NCBI RefSeq assembly: GCF_022827545.1
Contig: NZ_CP094669.1
Coordinates: 3,376,001-3,440,000 of the forward strand
Origin: Hymenobacter tibetensis
GTDB taxonomy: Bacteria > Bacteroidota > Bacteroidia > Cytophagales > Hymenobacteraceae
Direction of reading: 5' to 3'
DNA length: 64,000 bases
Part shown: piece after piece, positions 43,401 to 53,600 of the stretch
Layout of the letters: each line of letters starts with the position of its first letter
Numbering within the stretch: the first letter of the stretch is position 1
The notes under the pieces: generated by a model
The model's database searches: none
What the model saw: only the letters and a program-made list of their open reading frames with translations
What the model was told of the DNA's origin: nothing
Program-made: the position numbers and the translations under genes

Positions 43401-43638
43401 AAGTACCCAGCAGAGCGCGTTGCTGGGCCAATTGCTTAGCCGACATGCCGCCAAGGGCAGGTAAGGGTTGGCGCAAAGGCACCGCTCCCTTTGGCACTGT
43501 AACCTGCGGTAGCAGAGCAGGCACCGGCTTTTGCATCCTGCCAGCCGACAGCGGCGAATCAATTTGGGCCTGAGCGGTTAGCCCACAGAGGAGCCAGACA
43601 GCTGCCAGCGGCAGCATACGGGTGGAAGCATGTCTCAT
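40495..43638 (-). CDS. Secreted 16-repeat SBBP beta-propeller protein A with T9SS sorting domain
   Basis: The 1,047-residue protein has signal peptide RMLPLAAVWLLCGLTAQAQ and a Pro-rich linker. Sixteen tandem repeats follow, each centred on D-x-x-GNVYVTGxS, then YDYxTVKYxxSGQQLWxARYNGPxN; these are SBBP-type propeller blades of about 52-60 residues. The C-terminal 75 residues (LLVYPNPAADQASVSF...GLYTCVLRVNNKRETVKLLVTR) are a type A T9SS sorting domain. Expected location is the cell surface or outside. Repeats 5-7 (GTSDSG, GYADTG, GRSYQG) match the same numbered repeats in proteins E, F and G. Ligand unknown. It converges with the SNF2 gene. Confidence 0.92.
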   Translation of the reverse strand: MRHASTRMLPLAAVWLLCGLTAQAQIDSPLSAGRMQKPVPALLPQVTVPKGAVPLRQPLPALGGMSAKQLAQQRALLGTSLKPADLAHAVRAQGVASGPVSEQWVARYNAPETSFDVATSTAVDPAGNVYVTGYSFEEYTSLEASPGDYNYVTVKYSPSGQQQWVASFNGPGSQDDIATDIAVDASGNVYVTGYSVENFGTYDYTTIKYSAAGQQLWTARYNGPANRDDLATSLAVDAAGNVYVTGTSYNGPTTSYDYATVKYSESGTQLWATRYTGSGTSDEVPTTLGVDGAGDVYVTGTAYNGNQSNYTTLKYAGSSGAQVWEAAYNGPANSYDLVRDLAVDAAGNVAITGTSDSGTSYDYATVRYTSSGQQLWTARYNGNGNSYDEATAVVVDNVGNVTVTGYADTGNGDWNYMTIQYIGTTGQTRWGNSYAGPDRSYDEATDLAVDANRNVYVTGRSYQGSQCDYVTVRYIEQFVGRSTWVSRYSGPANGDDEPTSIAVTGNGGVAVTGTSFAGPNNFDYATLQYDQSSGEQLWATRYEGTRLGGIPSQATDMAVDPAGNVAVTGRSRNVRGILVYATVKYTASGQKLWEARLPIALTLESNPVVDMDAAGNVYMAGTNNNEYYTIKYDGASGKVIWSRRYFGSTLNRGNEVKDLVVDAVGNAYVTGASVMGLSTRYDYTTIKYSPSGEQLWRRQYFGQGVSSNEVPSRITLDAAGNVYVTGTSSAPPPNDFIMVTIKYSAGGEELWEARYNDPVRQENPTDIAVDATGNVYVTGTNTLKYSPGGQLLWTAQYFADGAAIAADAAGNVLVTGTGFLNGSSNQRVWVTAKCDGATGQQLWQVINGAGNSTDQAVDLATDGAGNAYVTGISVAGSINYNTIKYAGASGQVLWETRDNSPSITNNRPVGIVVDATGNVYVGGTAFTTSSDPDYLIIKYNQLSAPAAILTTRPALAATSAAVQDLLVYPNPAADQASVSFRPVQNGAAQVLVYNQLGQQVASLYEGTVRKGQRYELPLNSQKLTAGLYTCVLRVNNKRETVKLLVTR

Positions 43639-43726
43639 AGTAAATAAGGTTGGAAGGAGGAAAGGAAGTGTACAAGCACCTTGTATCGGAGCAGGTCCTG
43701 AATAGTATAATCCAACGGGATATCAC

Positions 43727-43741
43727 ACTACGTCACGTAGT
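43727..43741 (-). repeat. Short palindrome after propeller gene B
   Basis: ACTACGTCACGTAGT lies 6 bases past the stop of gene B. A related hairpin follows gene C (47072-47091), and the two share ACGTCACGTAGT. They may serve as weak terminators or 3' end stabilisers. Confidence 0.5.
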
Positions 43742-43747
43742 TGTAAC

Positions 43748-46700
43748 CTAATGCGCAACAACTAGACGCACGGTTTCGCGCTGCCCATTCACAAGCAACG
43801 AGCAGGTGTAGAGGCCCGGAGCCAAGTGCTGACCATCCAGAGCCAGCGTATACCGCTGGCCCTTGTGTACGACACCCTCATACAGGGACGTCACCTGCCG
43901 GCCCAGCTGGTTGTAGACCAGCACCTGCGCGGCCCCATCCTGCACCGGACGGAAGCTCACCGAGGCGGCCCCAACCGTGGGGTTAGGGTACACTGATAAG
44001 TCTTGCGCGCGCTTGCGCGCGGTGGCCACGACCAGTGGAGCACTAGTTGGGGGTGTCGCGGCCAAGGCCATTGGCCGTGTGGAAAGGCCGACTGAACCAT
44101 ACTTGAGGGTGGCAAAATCGTACCCTGTGCTGCCGCCTAACGAGAAGCCCGTTACGTACACATGGTTGGATGCGTCCACGGCTATTGCCGCCGGCTCGTC
44201 GTAGCTGTTGCCGGAGCCGTTGTAGCGGGCCTGCCAGAGCTGCCGCCCGCTGGCTGCCGCATACTTCACTGTCGCGTAGTCAGAGGTACCGTCGCTGTTA
44301 TAGGATAAGCCGGTTACATAGGCGTTGCCCGCCGCATCCAGAGCCAGAGCGGCCGCCTCATCGTAGCTGCTGTCGGGGCCGTCGTAGCGGGCTTCCCAGA
44401 GTTGCTGGCCGCTGGCCGAATACTTGAGCGTCATGTAGTCCCAACCGCTGCCCGTGTAGGAAGTGCCGCTCACATACGCGTTGCCGGCCGCGTCCAGTGC
44501 TAAGTCGGTCGACAGGTCATAACTGTTACCAGGCCCGTTGTAGCGGGCCACCCAGAGCTGCTCACCACTGGGTGAGTACTTGAGCGTGGCGTAGTCATAC
44601 TTGCTTGCATCACTCTCACTTTCTGAGCTACCCGTTACATACACATTACCCGCCGCGTCTACGGCCAGGGCCGTAGCGATGTCCTCTTTGCGGGAAGAGC
44701 TCGGACTGAGGCCGTCATAGCGAGCCACCCAGAGCTGCTGGCCGCTGGCCGAGTACTTCACGGTGGCGTAGTCTAAACTCGATTGGTAGAAACTATACCC
44801 CGTTACATAGGCATTGCCCGCGGCATCTACAGTTATGGCGGTGGCCCCACTAGTAGAATAAGGATAGCCGCTATAGCGTTGAGCCCATACTTGCTGCCCA
44901 CTGGCCGAGTACTTCAGCGTCAGGTATTCGATGCTGCCCCGGGGACTGGCGTCAATGCCCGCGGCTTCCCCGGTCACGAACACGTTGCCGGCAGCGTCTA
45001 CGGCCAGCGCAAAGGCATACTTGTTTCCTTGGCCCAAACCGCTGTAGCGGGCACTCCACAGCTCTTGGCCGCTCGGTGAGTACTTGACGGTAATGTAGTC
45101 ATAGCGGCTGCCATTGCCCAAGGAATAGCCCGTCACGACTACATTGCCGGCCGCGTCCACGGCCAGGGCGGTAGGAATTTCGTCGCCATTGGCGGGCCCG
45201 TTGTAGGTGGCCTTCCATAGTTGCTGGCCGGCGGCCGAGTACTTGACGGTGGCATAGTCGTAGTTGCGCCCGTTGTAGGCATAGCCCGTCACGTACACGT
45301 TGCCGGCCGCGTCGGTTACCACGTCGGAGGCCACCTCGTCGCTGGTGCCAGTGCCCGTGAAGCGCGCTTCCCAAAGCGGAGGCAGGTTGCTGGGCTCATA
45401 CTTGACAATGGCGTAATCGGAATTACTTTGCTGGGATGTGTTATAAGAGCTTCCTGCTACGTACACGTTGCCCACCGCGTCCAGCGCTATTCTAGAGGCG
45501 TAGTCATTGTTGCCGCTAGGGCCGTTGTAGCTGGCTTCCCAGAGCTGCTGCCCTGTAGCGCCATTGTATTTGAGGGAGGCATAGTCGCTCTGGCCGTTGC
45601 TAAAGGAATAGCCGGTCACGTACACGTTGCCGGCGCCGTCTAGGGCTAAATCGTTGGCTTGGTCGTAGGTACTACCCGCTTTGTTGTAGCGCGCTTCCCA
45701 GAGTTGCTGGCCGCTGGCCGAGTACTTGAGCGTGGCTGCATTGTACACCTGGCTAACGCTGGTACCAGAGTAACCAGTTACGTATACACTACCGGCTGCA
45801 TCTACGGCCAGGCCTGTGGGCAAGTCTGAGTTATTGCTGGGCCCGTTGTAGGTGGCCACCCAGAGCTGCTGCCCGCTCGGCGCGTACTTGACGGTGGCGT
45901 AGTCAGGGTTGTTCGAGCCCGAGGAAATACCCGTCACATACACGTTGCTGCCCGCGTCCACGGCAATATGAGTGGCCGTGCTGTTGTTAACCGGACCACC
46001 ATAGAAGCTGGCCCACACTTGGGTTCCGGTTGCACTGGCGTACCGGCAAGTGAAATAACGTACGCCGGAAGCTCCGCTCGTACCCGTCACGTACACGTCG
46101 CCAGCGGCATCCAGGGCCAAGTCGGTGGCCGAGTCGCTGTTGCGGCCGGCCACTGAGTCCAGCGTCGACCAAAGCTGCTGGCCCGTGGCGCCATCGTACT
46201 TGACGGTGGCATAGTTGCGGAAAAACGTGCGTGGTTCGTTGGGAGGGCTAAAGGTGGACGTGCCGGCCACAACCACGTTGCCGGCCGCATCCACCGCCAA
46301 GCCAGCCGGCGCATCCAGGGCTCCTCTTCCGTCGCCCAAACCGCTGTAGCGGGCCACCCAGAGCTGCTGCCCGCTCGGCGAGTACTTGACGGTGGCATAA
46401 TCGTAATTCCGGCCGCCCAAGTCACCTGGACCGTATATAATTGACGTACCGGTTACGTACACATTGCCGGCCGCATCTAGCGCAATAGCAGTAGCTTGGT
46501 TGTTGCTGTTTGGGGTGCTCATCCCAACGGTTGCATTGTAGCGCACTGTCCATAGCTGCTGTCCACTGGGCGAGTACTTCACGGTCACGTAGTCGGCGTA
46601 GGCGCCGGAGTTGCCGGTTACGTACACGTTACCCGCGGCGTCCACGGCCATGTCCTTGAACGTATTATTGTCACTACCCGGGGCGTGGTAGCGAGCCACC

Positions 46701-46990
46701 CACGCTTCGCGCACCGTTTCTGTGGTGCGGGCTTGGTCGCGGGCTTCTTCAGCCCGGGTGGCTTGCATTGCCCCGGGGCGGGCAACCGGATGCCGCTGGA
46801 TCAGCCCGGCGGGTGTGTTGCCGGCTGAGGCGCGGCGGACAGCCAATTCTTTGAACGGTGACGGCTCTTGCGGCAACGCAGGCATGGGCTGCTGCGCTTG
46901 GTGAGTTGGCACGGCCTGCGCCCGAACTGCGGACACTTGAACAAGTAACCCTGCTGCTAAAAGCAGCAAACGCGTATAAGCACGTCTCAT
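43748..46990 (-). CDS. Secreted 16-repeat SBBP beta-propeller protein B with T9SS sorting domain
   Basis: The 1,080-residue protein starts MRRAYTRLLLLAAGLLVQV (signal peptide); a longer upstream frame to 47092 lacks a signal and is rejected. I count sixteen blades. The last two (GLSYNSDGTSDYATVKY and GFSLGGSTGYDFATLKY) are near copies of the last two of protein C. The sorting domain reads LSVYPNPTVGAASVSF and ends GLYTCSLLVNGQRETVRLVV. Only about 100 bases separate it from gene C, and no strong terminator intervenes, so B and C may be co-transcribed. Confidence 0.92.
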   Translation of the reverse strand: MRRAYTRLLLLAAGLLVQVSAVRAQAVPTHQAQQPMPALPQEPSPFKELAVRRASAGNTPAGLIQRHPVARPGAMQATRAEEARDQARTTETVREAWVARYHAPGSDNNTFKDMAVDAAGNVYVTGNSGAYADYVTVKYSPSGQQLWTVRYNATVGMSTPNSNNQATAIALDAAGNVYVTGTSIIYGPGDLGGRNYDYATVKYSPSGQQLWVARYSGLGDGRGALDAPAGLAVDAAGNVVVAGTSTFSPPNEPRTFFRNYATVKYDGATGQQLWSTLDSVAGRNSDSATDLALDAAGDVYVTGTSGASGVRYFTCRYASATGTQVWASFYGGPVNNSTATHIAVDAGSNVYVTGISSGSNNPDYATVKYAPSGQQLWVATYNGPSNNSDLPTGLAVDAAGSVYVTGYSGTSVSQVYNAATLKYSASGQQLWEARYNKAGSTYDQANDLALDGAGNVYVTGYSFSNGQSDYASLKYNGATGQQLWEASYNGPSGNNDYASRIALDAVGNVYVAGSSYNTSQQSNSDYAIVKYEPSNLPPLWEARFTGTGTSDEVASDVVTDAAGNVYVTGYAYNGRNYDYATVKYSAAGQQLWKATYNGPANGDEIPTALAVDAAGNVVVTGYSLGNGSRYDYITVKYSPSGQELWSARYSGLGQGNKYAFALAVDAAGNVFVTGEAAGIDASPRGSIEYLTLKYSASGQQVWAQRYSGYPYSTSGATAITVDAAGNAYVTGYSFYQSSLDYATVKYSASGQQLWVARYDGLSPSSSRKEDIATALAVDAAGNVYVTGSSESESDASKYDYATLKYSPSGEQLWVARYNGPGNSYDLSTDLALDAAGNAYVSGTSYTGSGWDYMTLKYSASGQQLWEARYDGPDSSYDEAAALALDAAGNAYVTGLSYNSDGTSDYATVKYAAASGRQLWQARYNGSGNSYDEPAAIAVDASNHVYVTGFSLGGSTGYDFATLKYGSVGLSTRPMALAATPPTSAPLVVATARKRAQDLSVYPNPTVGAASVSFRPVQDGAAQVLVYNQLGRQVTSLYEGVVHKGQRYTLALDGQHLAPGLYTCSLLVNGQRETVRLVVAH

Positions 46991-47071
46991 AGTAAAATAG
47001 CTAAAAGTGGGGAAGGAAGTTTGCAAGTAGCCTATGTCCGAGAAGAGCCTGAACAGTGCAACCTTAGAGCA

Positions 47072-47091
47072 TGCCACGTCACGTAGTGGCA
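47072..47091 (-). repeat. Short hairpin after propeller gene C
   Basis: TGCCAC...GTGGCA flanks GTCACGTA just past the gene C stop codon. It is related to the palindrome after gene B. Confidence 0.5.
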
Positions 47092-47093
47092 TC

Positions 47094-50000
47094 TTAATGG
47101 TTGATTTGGAGCCTTACGGTTTCGCGCTGGTCATTCACAAGCACCGAGCAAGTGTACAAGCCCGGCGCTAACTGCTGCCCGTCCAGGACCAGGGTGTAGC
47201 GCTGACCTTTGCGCACGGCCCCGTGATAGAGTGAGGCTACTTGCCGGCCTAGCTGGTTGTAGACCAGCACCTGCGCCGCGCCGTCCTGCACCGGCCGGAA
47301 GCTCACTGAGGCCTGCCCCGCCGCAGGATTAGGATACACCGACAGGCCCTGCACATGCTTGCTGGCTACCGGTCCCACGGCTAGCGGAGTGCTGGCTTGA
47401 GCTTGAGGTGCCGAAGCCAGCGGCTTGGCAAAGAGGTTGACGAAGCCATAGGTCAGGGTGGCAAAATCATAGCCTGTGCTGCTGCCCAATGAAAAGCCCG
47501 TCACGTGTACACGGTTGGCTGCATCTACAGTTATTGCCGCCGGCTCGTCGTAGCTGTTGCCGGAGCCGTTGTAGTGGGCAACCCACTGTAGCCGGCCGGT
47601 GGTAGTGTTCGGGCTGGGACCGGGCGCATACCGAACCGTGGCAAAGTCGCTGGTGCCATCGGTGTTGTACGACAAGCCCGTGACATAAGAATTACCTGCC
47701 GCGTCGAGGGCTAGCGCGGTAGCTTCGTCGTAGCTGTTGGCGGGACCATCATAGCGGCTCGCCCAGATACGTTGGCCCTCCCGATTGTAACGCACGGTGC
47801 TATAGTCGGCACTGGAGCCCCCGTATGAGGTACCGGCTACCACGATGTCGCCCTGGCTGGTAACAGCTAGGTCTGCCAGTATATCGTCTCCATTAGCAGG
47901 GTCGTTATACTGGTTTGCCCAGGCTTGCGAGCCGCCAAACGTCTCGTACAGAACCGTGGTAAAGTCGGAGCCGGTGCTCTCCCCCTCGGAGGTACCCGCC
48001 ACGACGACACGGCTTGGCGAACCAATGAGAACTAGTTTCGTGGCCTCGTCATACCCGTTGTTGGGGCCGTTGTAGATGCTTTCCCACACTGGCTGCCCAC
48101 TGGTACTAGCGTACTTGACCGTAGCGCAGTCACTGCTGCTACTTGAGTAAGTGGTGCCGGTCACGTATACATCTCCTACCTCATCCACCACCAAGTCAGC
48201 GGCCAGATCGAAGCTGTTGGTGGGCCCGTTGTAGGTGGCCTGCCATAGTTGCTGGCCGGTGGCTGCGTTGTATTTGACTGTGGCGTAATCATAACTAGTA
48301 GTGCTACCGTTATCAGACGAGCCGGTCACGTACACGGTGCCTCTCCTGCCTACCTCTACCTTAGTCGCTAGGTTGTAGCCGTTAACTGGACCGCTGTAGT
48401 GCGCTTGCCATATTTGCTGGCCGGTAGGCGAATACTTGATGGTAGCATAATCGCTCTTGGCTAGGCCATGCGAAGTGCCACTTACGTACACGTTGCCTGC
48501 GGAATCCACTACCACGTTGGTGGGCAGGTCTTCGCCGTCGGCGGGCCCGTTGTAGCGGGCCTCCCACAGTTGTTGGCCGGTAGGAGTATACTTCACCGTG
48601 GCATAATCGTAGTTGCGCCCATTGTAGGCGTAGCCGGTTACATACACGTTGCCAGACGTATCCGTAACCACGTCTTCAGCCCCCTCCGTACTGGTGCCGG
48701 GGCCGGTGAAGCGCGCTTCCCATAGCTGCCGTAACTCAGATTGGGTGTACTTGACGGTGGAGAAACTGCGGGTGAAGACGCCGCTGAAAGAGGTCGTTCC
48801 CGTTACATATACGTTGCCCGTTGCATCAACGGCGAGGTCCGCCACCTCGTCCATATTACGACGGACCGTAACCCTGTCGTAGCGGATGTCCCACACCTGC
48901 TGCCCGGTGGCCCCGTTATACTTCACGGTGAGGTAGTCGGTCGGAATGCTGAGCAGAGGCTGTGAATCACCGCTCACGTACACGTTGCCAGTCGCATCCA
49001 GTACCAGGCGCCGAGCTACGTCAAAGAAAACACCGGCAGGAGCCGGGGAATCAGGGTATACGCTGAGGTAGATAGCTTCCCAAAGCTGCTGGCCAGCGGT
49101 TGAAAATTTAACAGTGGCATAACGGGTGCCGGAACTGTTACCATTAGTGGTGGTACCCGTGATGTACACGTTGCCGGCCGCATCCACGGCCGCGTCTACC
49201 ATTTCGTCGCGGCCATTGCCGGAGCTGTTGTAGCGGGCCTCCCATACTCGCTGGCCCGTGGCTCCATTGTACTTGCGCGCCACATAATCAAGATTGTTGT
49301 TGCCACTATCCACGCTGCCCGTCACGTACGCATTGCCGGCCGCATCCAGGTCCACTGCGCCGCCCGGGCCAGGTGTAGCCCAAATTAATTGCCCGCTAGC
49401 CGTGTATTTGCTGACGCCGTTTCCCGTCAGGTACACGTTGTTTGCTGCATCCAGCGCTATATCTCCGCCCGTTGCCGTCCAGAGTTGCTGCCCGCTCGGC
49501 GAGTACTTGACGGTAGTAGTGCCCGCTACATACACATCACCCAATCCATCGACCACTACTTTAGATGGTACATCAGTGCTGTTGCCTGGCCCATTATAGA
49601 CGGCCACCCAGAGCTGCTGGCCGCTAGCCGAATACTTGATGGTGGCATAGTCGGAGGCAGAACTAGTAGCTCGAGTGGGGCCCGTCACGTACACGTTGCC
49701 CATCGCATCCACTGCTACGTCAGTAGCTCCACCAGTATCTGAATTTGGCGCCGTGTTATAGCGTGCTGTCCAAAGTAGTTGGCCGCTGGGAGAATATTTA
49801 AGGGTAATGAAATCGTTACGTGAGTCGCCAGCGCGAAGCCCAATCCCAACCACGTAAAAATTGCCGGCCGCGTCCACGGTCAAGCCTGTAGCCCTATCAC
49901 TTCGGCTACCAGGTCCTTGATACTCAAAGAAGCCCGTTTCAGTTACCGTTTCAAAATTCAAAGTTGATTCCTGGGTTCTGCGCACCGAGGCGCCAAGCTG

Positions 50001-50252
50001 AGGCAGCTCTCCCATTTGAGGGCGTTGCGGGAGTCGCCCGCCCTTGGTGGCCGCAGCCGCGGCTTTGGCAGTGAGCAACGACGGGTGCAAGGCCGGGATG
50101 CCAGAAGGCCGGGCTGGCGCATGGGGTAGAACAGGAAGTGGCCGCCGCGTTTGGACATCCGATGCGGCTGAACTGAGTTGTGCTTGGGCAGTTGGCACTT
50201 GAACAAGCAACCCTGCTGCTGCTAGCAGCAAACGCGTAAAAGAGTGTTTCAT
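47094..50252 (-). CDS. Secreted 16-repeat SBBP beta-propeller protein C with T9SS sorting domain
   Basis: The 1,052-residue protein starts MKHSFTRLLLAAAGLLVQV (signal peptide). Sixteen blades are present; blades 3 and 4 are shortened (GTTTVKYSPSGQQLW, GNGVSKYTASGQLIW) and lack the usual loop. Blade 9 (GYAYNGRNYDYATVKY) and blades 15-16 are close to those of protein B. It ends with sorting domain LSVYPNPAAGQASVSF...TVRLQINH. Predicted surface or secreted; ligand unknown. Confidence 0.92.
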   Translation of the reverse strand: MKHSFTRLLLAAAGLLVQVPTAQAQLSSAASDVQTRRPLPVLPHAPARPSGIPALHPSLLTAKAAAAATKGGRLPQRPQMGELPQLGASVRRTQESTLNFETVTETGFFEYQGPGSRSDRATGLTVDAAGNFYVVGIGLRAGDSRNDFITLKYSPSGQLLWTARYNTAPNSDTGGATDVAVDAMGNVYVTGPTRATSSASDYATIKYSASGQQLWVAVYNGPGNSTDVPSKVVVDGLGDVYVAGTTTVKYSPSGQQLWTATGGDIALDAANNVYLTGNGVSKYTASGQLIWATPGPGGAVDLDAAGNAYVTGSVDSGNNNLDYVARKYNGATGQRVWEARYNSSGNGRDEMVDAAVDAAGNVYITGTTTNGNSSGTRYATVKFSTAGQQLWEAIYLSVYPDSPAPAGVFFDVARRLVLDATGNVYVSGDSQPLLSIPTDYLTVKYNGATGQQVWDIRYDRVTVRRNMDEVADLAVDATGNVYVTGTTSFSGVFTRSFSTVKYTQSELRQLWEARFTGPGTSTEGAEDVVTDTSGNVYVTGYAYNGRNYDYATVKYTPTGQQLWEARYNGPADGEDLPTNVVVDSAGNVYVSGTSHGLAKSDYATIKYSPTGQQIWQAHYSGPVNGYNLATKVEVGRRGTVYVTGSSDNGSTTSYDYATVKYNAATGQQLWQATYNGPTNSFDLAADLVVDEVGDVYVTGTTYSSSSSDCATVKYASTSGQPVWESIYNGPNNGYDEATKLVLIGSPSRVVVAGTSEGESTGSDFTTVLYETFGGSQAWANQYNDPANGDDILADLAVTSQGDIVVAGTSYGGSSADYSTVRYNREGQRIWASRYDGPANSYDEATALALDAAGNSYVTGLSYNTDGTSDFATVRYAPGPSPNTTTGRLQWVAHYNGSGNSYDEPAAITVDAANRVHVTGFSLGSSTGYDFATLTYGFVNLFAKPLASAPQAQASTPLAVGPVASKHVQGLSVYPNPAAGQASVSFRPVQDGAAQVLVYNQLGRQVASLYHGAVRKGQRYTLVLDGQQLAPGLYTCSVLVNDQRETVRLQINH

Positions 50253-50618
50253 AGAGTGGGGATAAGAAACAGAACAACAGAAATGAAAAGGAAGACCAGC
50301 CTTAGGCACAAGGCACACTATAAAAGCAGAAGGACAGTTTCAATCCGGGCATTCCTCTAGTCAGCTATTCTAGGTGGTTGCGCCACGCCAATAACTTGCC
50401 TCTACTAGCATCCGATTTATTGTAAAATATCAAAAAATAATATGCAAAATACTACATATAATTTAGGTAATATTTACAGCAGCAAGTGCGTACCGCCCGC
50501 TCCTTCCGGGCCCCCACCCTCTGCACGTAGCACTAGTTAACACGCACAAAAAAGCCCTCCAGATTTAGTCCAGAGGGCTTTTTGTAGATACTAATGCTAC
50601 CTAGTAGTTGCCGTTCAT
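50253..50618. other. Intergenic region upstream of propeller gene C
   Basis: No gene seen. The stretch 50400-50475 is AT-rich and likely holds the gene C promoter. The gene D terminator is at 50548-50584. Confidence 0.5.
50548..50584 (-). terminator. Rho-independent terminator after propeller gene D
   Basis: AAAAGCCCTC (left arm) pairs with GAGGGCTTTT (right arm). The A tract on the plus strand gives a U tract on the minus strand. Confidence 0.85.
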
Positions 50619-53600
50619 TTAGTGGCCGATAACCAGACGCACGGTTTCGCGCTTGCCATCTACCAGCAACGAGCAGGTGTAGAGACCCGGCGCTAACTTC
50701 TGGCCATCAAGAGCTAGGGTATAGCGCTGGCCTTTGTGCACGGCTCCGGTATAGAGCGAGGCCACTTGCCGGCCCTGTTGATTGTAGACTAACACTTGCG
50801 CCACGCCGTCCGAGGCAGGGCGGAAGCTCACCGAAGTTTCACCTACAGCGGGGTTAGGGTACACTGACAGGTCCTGCTCGCTCTTGCTGGCGGGTGTTAC
50901 GGCCAGCACGCTCGCCGCGTCGCTTGGGGAGGCCGCAACTAGCGCCGCCATGGCACCGCTCTGGGGATACTTGAGCGTAGCAAAGTCATAGCCCGTGCCC
51001 GCGCCCACCGAGAAGCCGGTCACGTAAGCGTTGCCGGTGCCGTCAACTACCAGAGCGGCGGGTTCGTCGTAGCTGTTGCCGGGCCCGTTGTAGCGCTCCT
51101 CCCACTCCTGCTGTCCGCTGCCCGAGTACCTCACCGTGGCGTAGCCGTCGGTACCATCGGGGGTGGTGGAGTAACCAGTTACGTACACGTTGTTGGCGTA
51201 GTCAATGGCCACGGCCGTGGCCTCATCGTTGCCGGTAGCCGAGCCGTTGTACACCGTGGCCCACAGCTGCTGCCCTGTTACCCTTACGTACTTAACCGTG
51301 GCGTAGTCGCTGTTGCCGCTGCTGTTGTACGACCGACCAGTTACGACGATGTTGCCGCCTAGGTCGGCGGCTATGTCACTGGCCTCGTCGTAGCTGTTGG
51401 CAGGGCCGTTGTAGCGCGCCGTCCACGAAAGCAGGCCGTTGGCGGCGGTGTACTGGAGCGTGGTGTAGTCGTAGCCGCTGCCGTTATCGGCGTAGCCCGT
51501 CACGGTCACGTAGCCCGGGCCATCGGTAGTCAGAGCCGTGGCCTCGTCGTAGCTGCTGCCCGCGCCGGCGTGGCGCGCCACCCACTGCTGCTGGCCATTG
51601 ATACCGTTGTACTTCACGGTGGCGTAGTCGTAGCCGCTAGTAGCACCGGCATCGGAGGTGCCGGTTACGGCCACGTTGCCTTGGTTATCGACGCCCAGAT
51701 CTTTCACTAAATCGTAGCTGTTGGCCGGGCCGTTGTAGGTGGCCGCCCACACTTGCGTGCCGGTGGCCGCGGCGTATTTGCGCGTCACGTAGTCGCTCTG
51801 GCTGCCGCTGTAGGAGGTGCCCGTCACCACGGGGTTGCCATCTGGGCCGATGACGACGTCCGTGGCCAGATCGTCGCTGCTGGCGGAAGCAAAGGAATGG
51901 GCCTCCCAGAGCAGTTGGCCGGTGGTCGAATACTTGAGCGTCACGTAGTCGTAGCGCCCACGGGCGCTACTGTAGCTGGTGCCCGTCACGTACACGGTGC
52001 CGTCCCTTTCCACAGCGATGCTTGAGGGCAAATCGTCACTGCTGGCCGCCCCGTTGTAGGTGACGGCCCACAACGGCGTGCCGATGGCCGAATACTTGGC
52101 GGTAACATAGTCCCAGCTGCTGCCATTGTAGGAGTAGCCCGCTACGTACGCATTGCCTACCCTATCGATGGCCACATCCACCGCCAGATCGTCACTGTTA
52201 GCCGCGCCGTTGAAGCGCGCTGCCCACGTGTCCTGTATGGTGCTTTGCTCGTACTTCACGATCGTACGGCCGCCGCCTACATACACGTTGTCGTTGGCAT
52301 CTAACGCAATTTCAGTGGCTACGTCATTCGTGTTATTTGGGCCACTGTACTGTATCTGCCATAACTGCTCGCCTATAGGTGAATACTTGACCGTGTTGAA
52401 GTCTCTGTCGCCGTTGGCCGTCACAGACGAACCCGTCACGTACGTGTTGCCTGCTCTATCCGGCACGAGCTCGTAGGCGACATCATTCCCGCCAATTGGG
52501 CTATTGTAGCGCGCTTCCCAGAGCTGCTGACCAGTGGTCTTGTTGTACTTGAGCGTGGCAAAATCGTTGCCGGAAGAACCGGTCACGAATACATCGCCGT
52601 AATCATCCATCACTAGGTTCGCCGCCCCATCCACTGCATTGCCCGGCCCGTCGTACGTCGCTTGCCACAGCTGCTGACCAGTAGCTTCGCTGTATCTAGC
52701 CGTAACGTAATCGTTGTTGGAGGTACCTGTAGTAAACACATCGGCGCCTATAAAGATGCTGGTGAATGCGCCGAAGATCGCCCACAACTGCTGACCGGTC
52801 TCGCTGGAATATTTCCTGAGTGCGCCCCCCGACGTTACGAACACACTCGCACTAGCTCCGCTCACGGCAACATTGCGGGCAGTCGTCAACCCGCTGCTGT
52901 TGGTGGTGGTAGTGGTCCATTGTTGCGTCCCATTCACCGAATACTTCACTGTTACCGCCTCGGAATTCTGGCTGTTAAAAGTGAGCCTCGTCGTACCGGT
53001 CACATACACGTTGCCCAACCCGTCGATGGCCACGTCCGCGGCTATATCTTGGTAATTTCCGCCGTTGTAGCGCGCCGTCCAGAGCAATTGCCCGCTCGGC
53101 GAATACTTGACGGTGGCAAAGTCTTCGCGCGAACCCGAAGAGGTGGGAGGCGGCGAGATAAACGAGGTACCCGTCACGACTACATTGCCGGACCCGTCCA
53201 GGGCCATTGCAACCGGCGTGTCGGTGCTGCTGGTGGCGGGAGACCCGTTGTAAATTCTTTGCCACACGCGCTGGCCCGTGGGCGAATACTTTTCGGTGAT
53301 GTAGTCGGAGTTGTTGCCACCGGTTCCGGTTACATAGGTGTTGCCGGCGTCGTCTACCACCATATCAACCAGGGTAAAGTTATCTGGTCCCGTGGCCCAT
53401 GCCTGCCTTACGGGTTCGGTGATGTTGGCCCGCGTTTGGGTTGGAGTTGCATCGGCTAGGCTGGCTGACTTGGCACTAGCGCGGGCTAACGAATGGTGGC
53501 TGGCCTGCGGCTTAGCGGGCCTGTTGCCCACTACCGGCAAGGCATGACGCAAAGCCGGCGCGCCAGCTGGCAGCACCAGTTCACTACTGCTGCGCGTAGG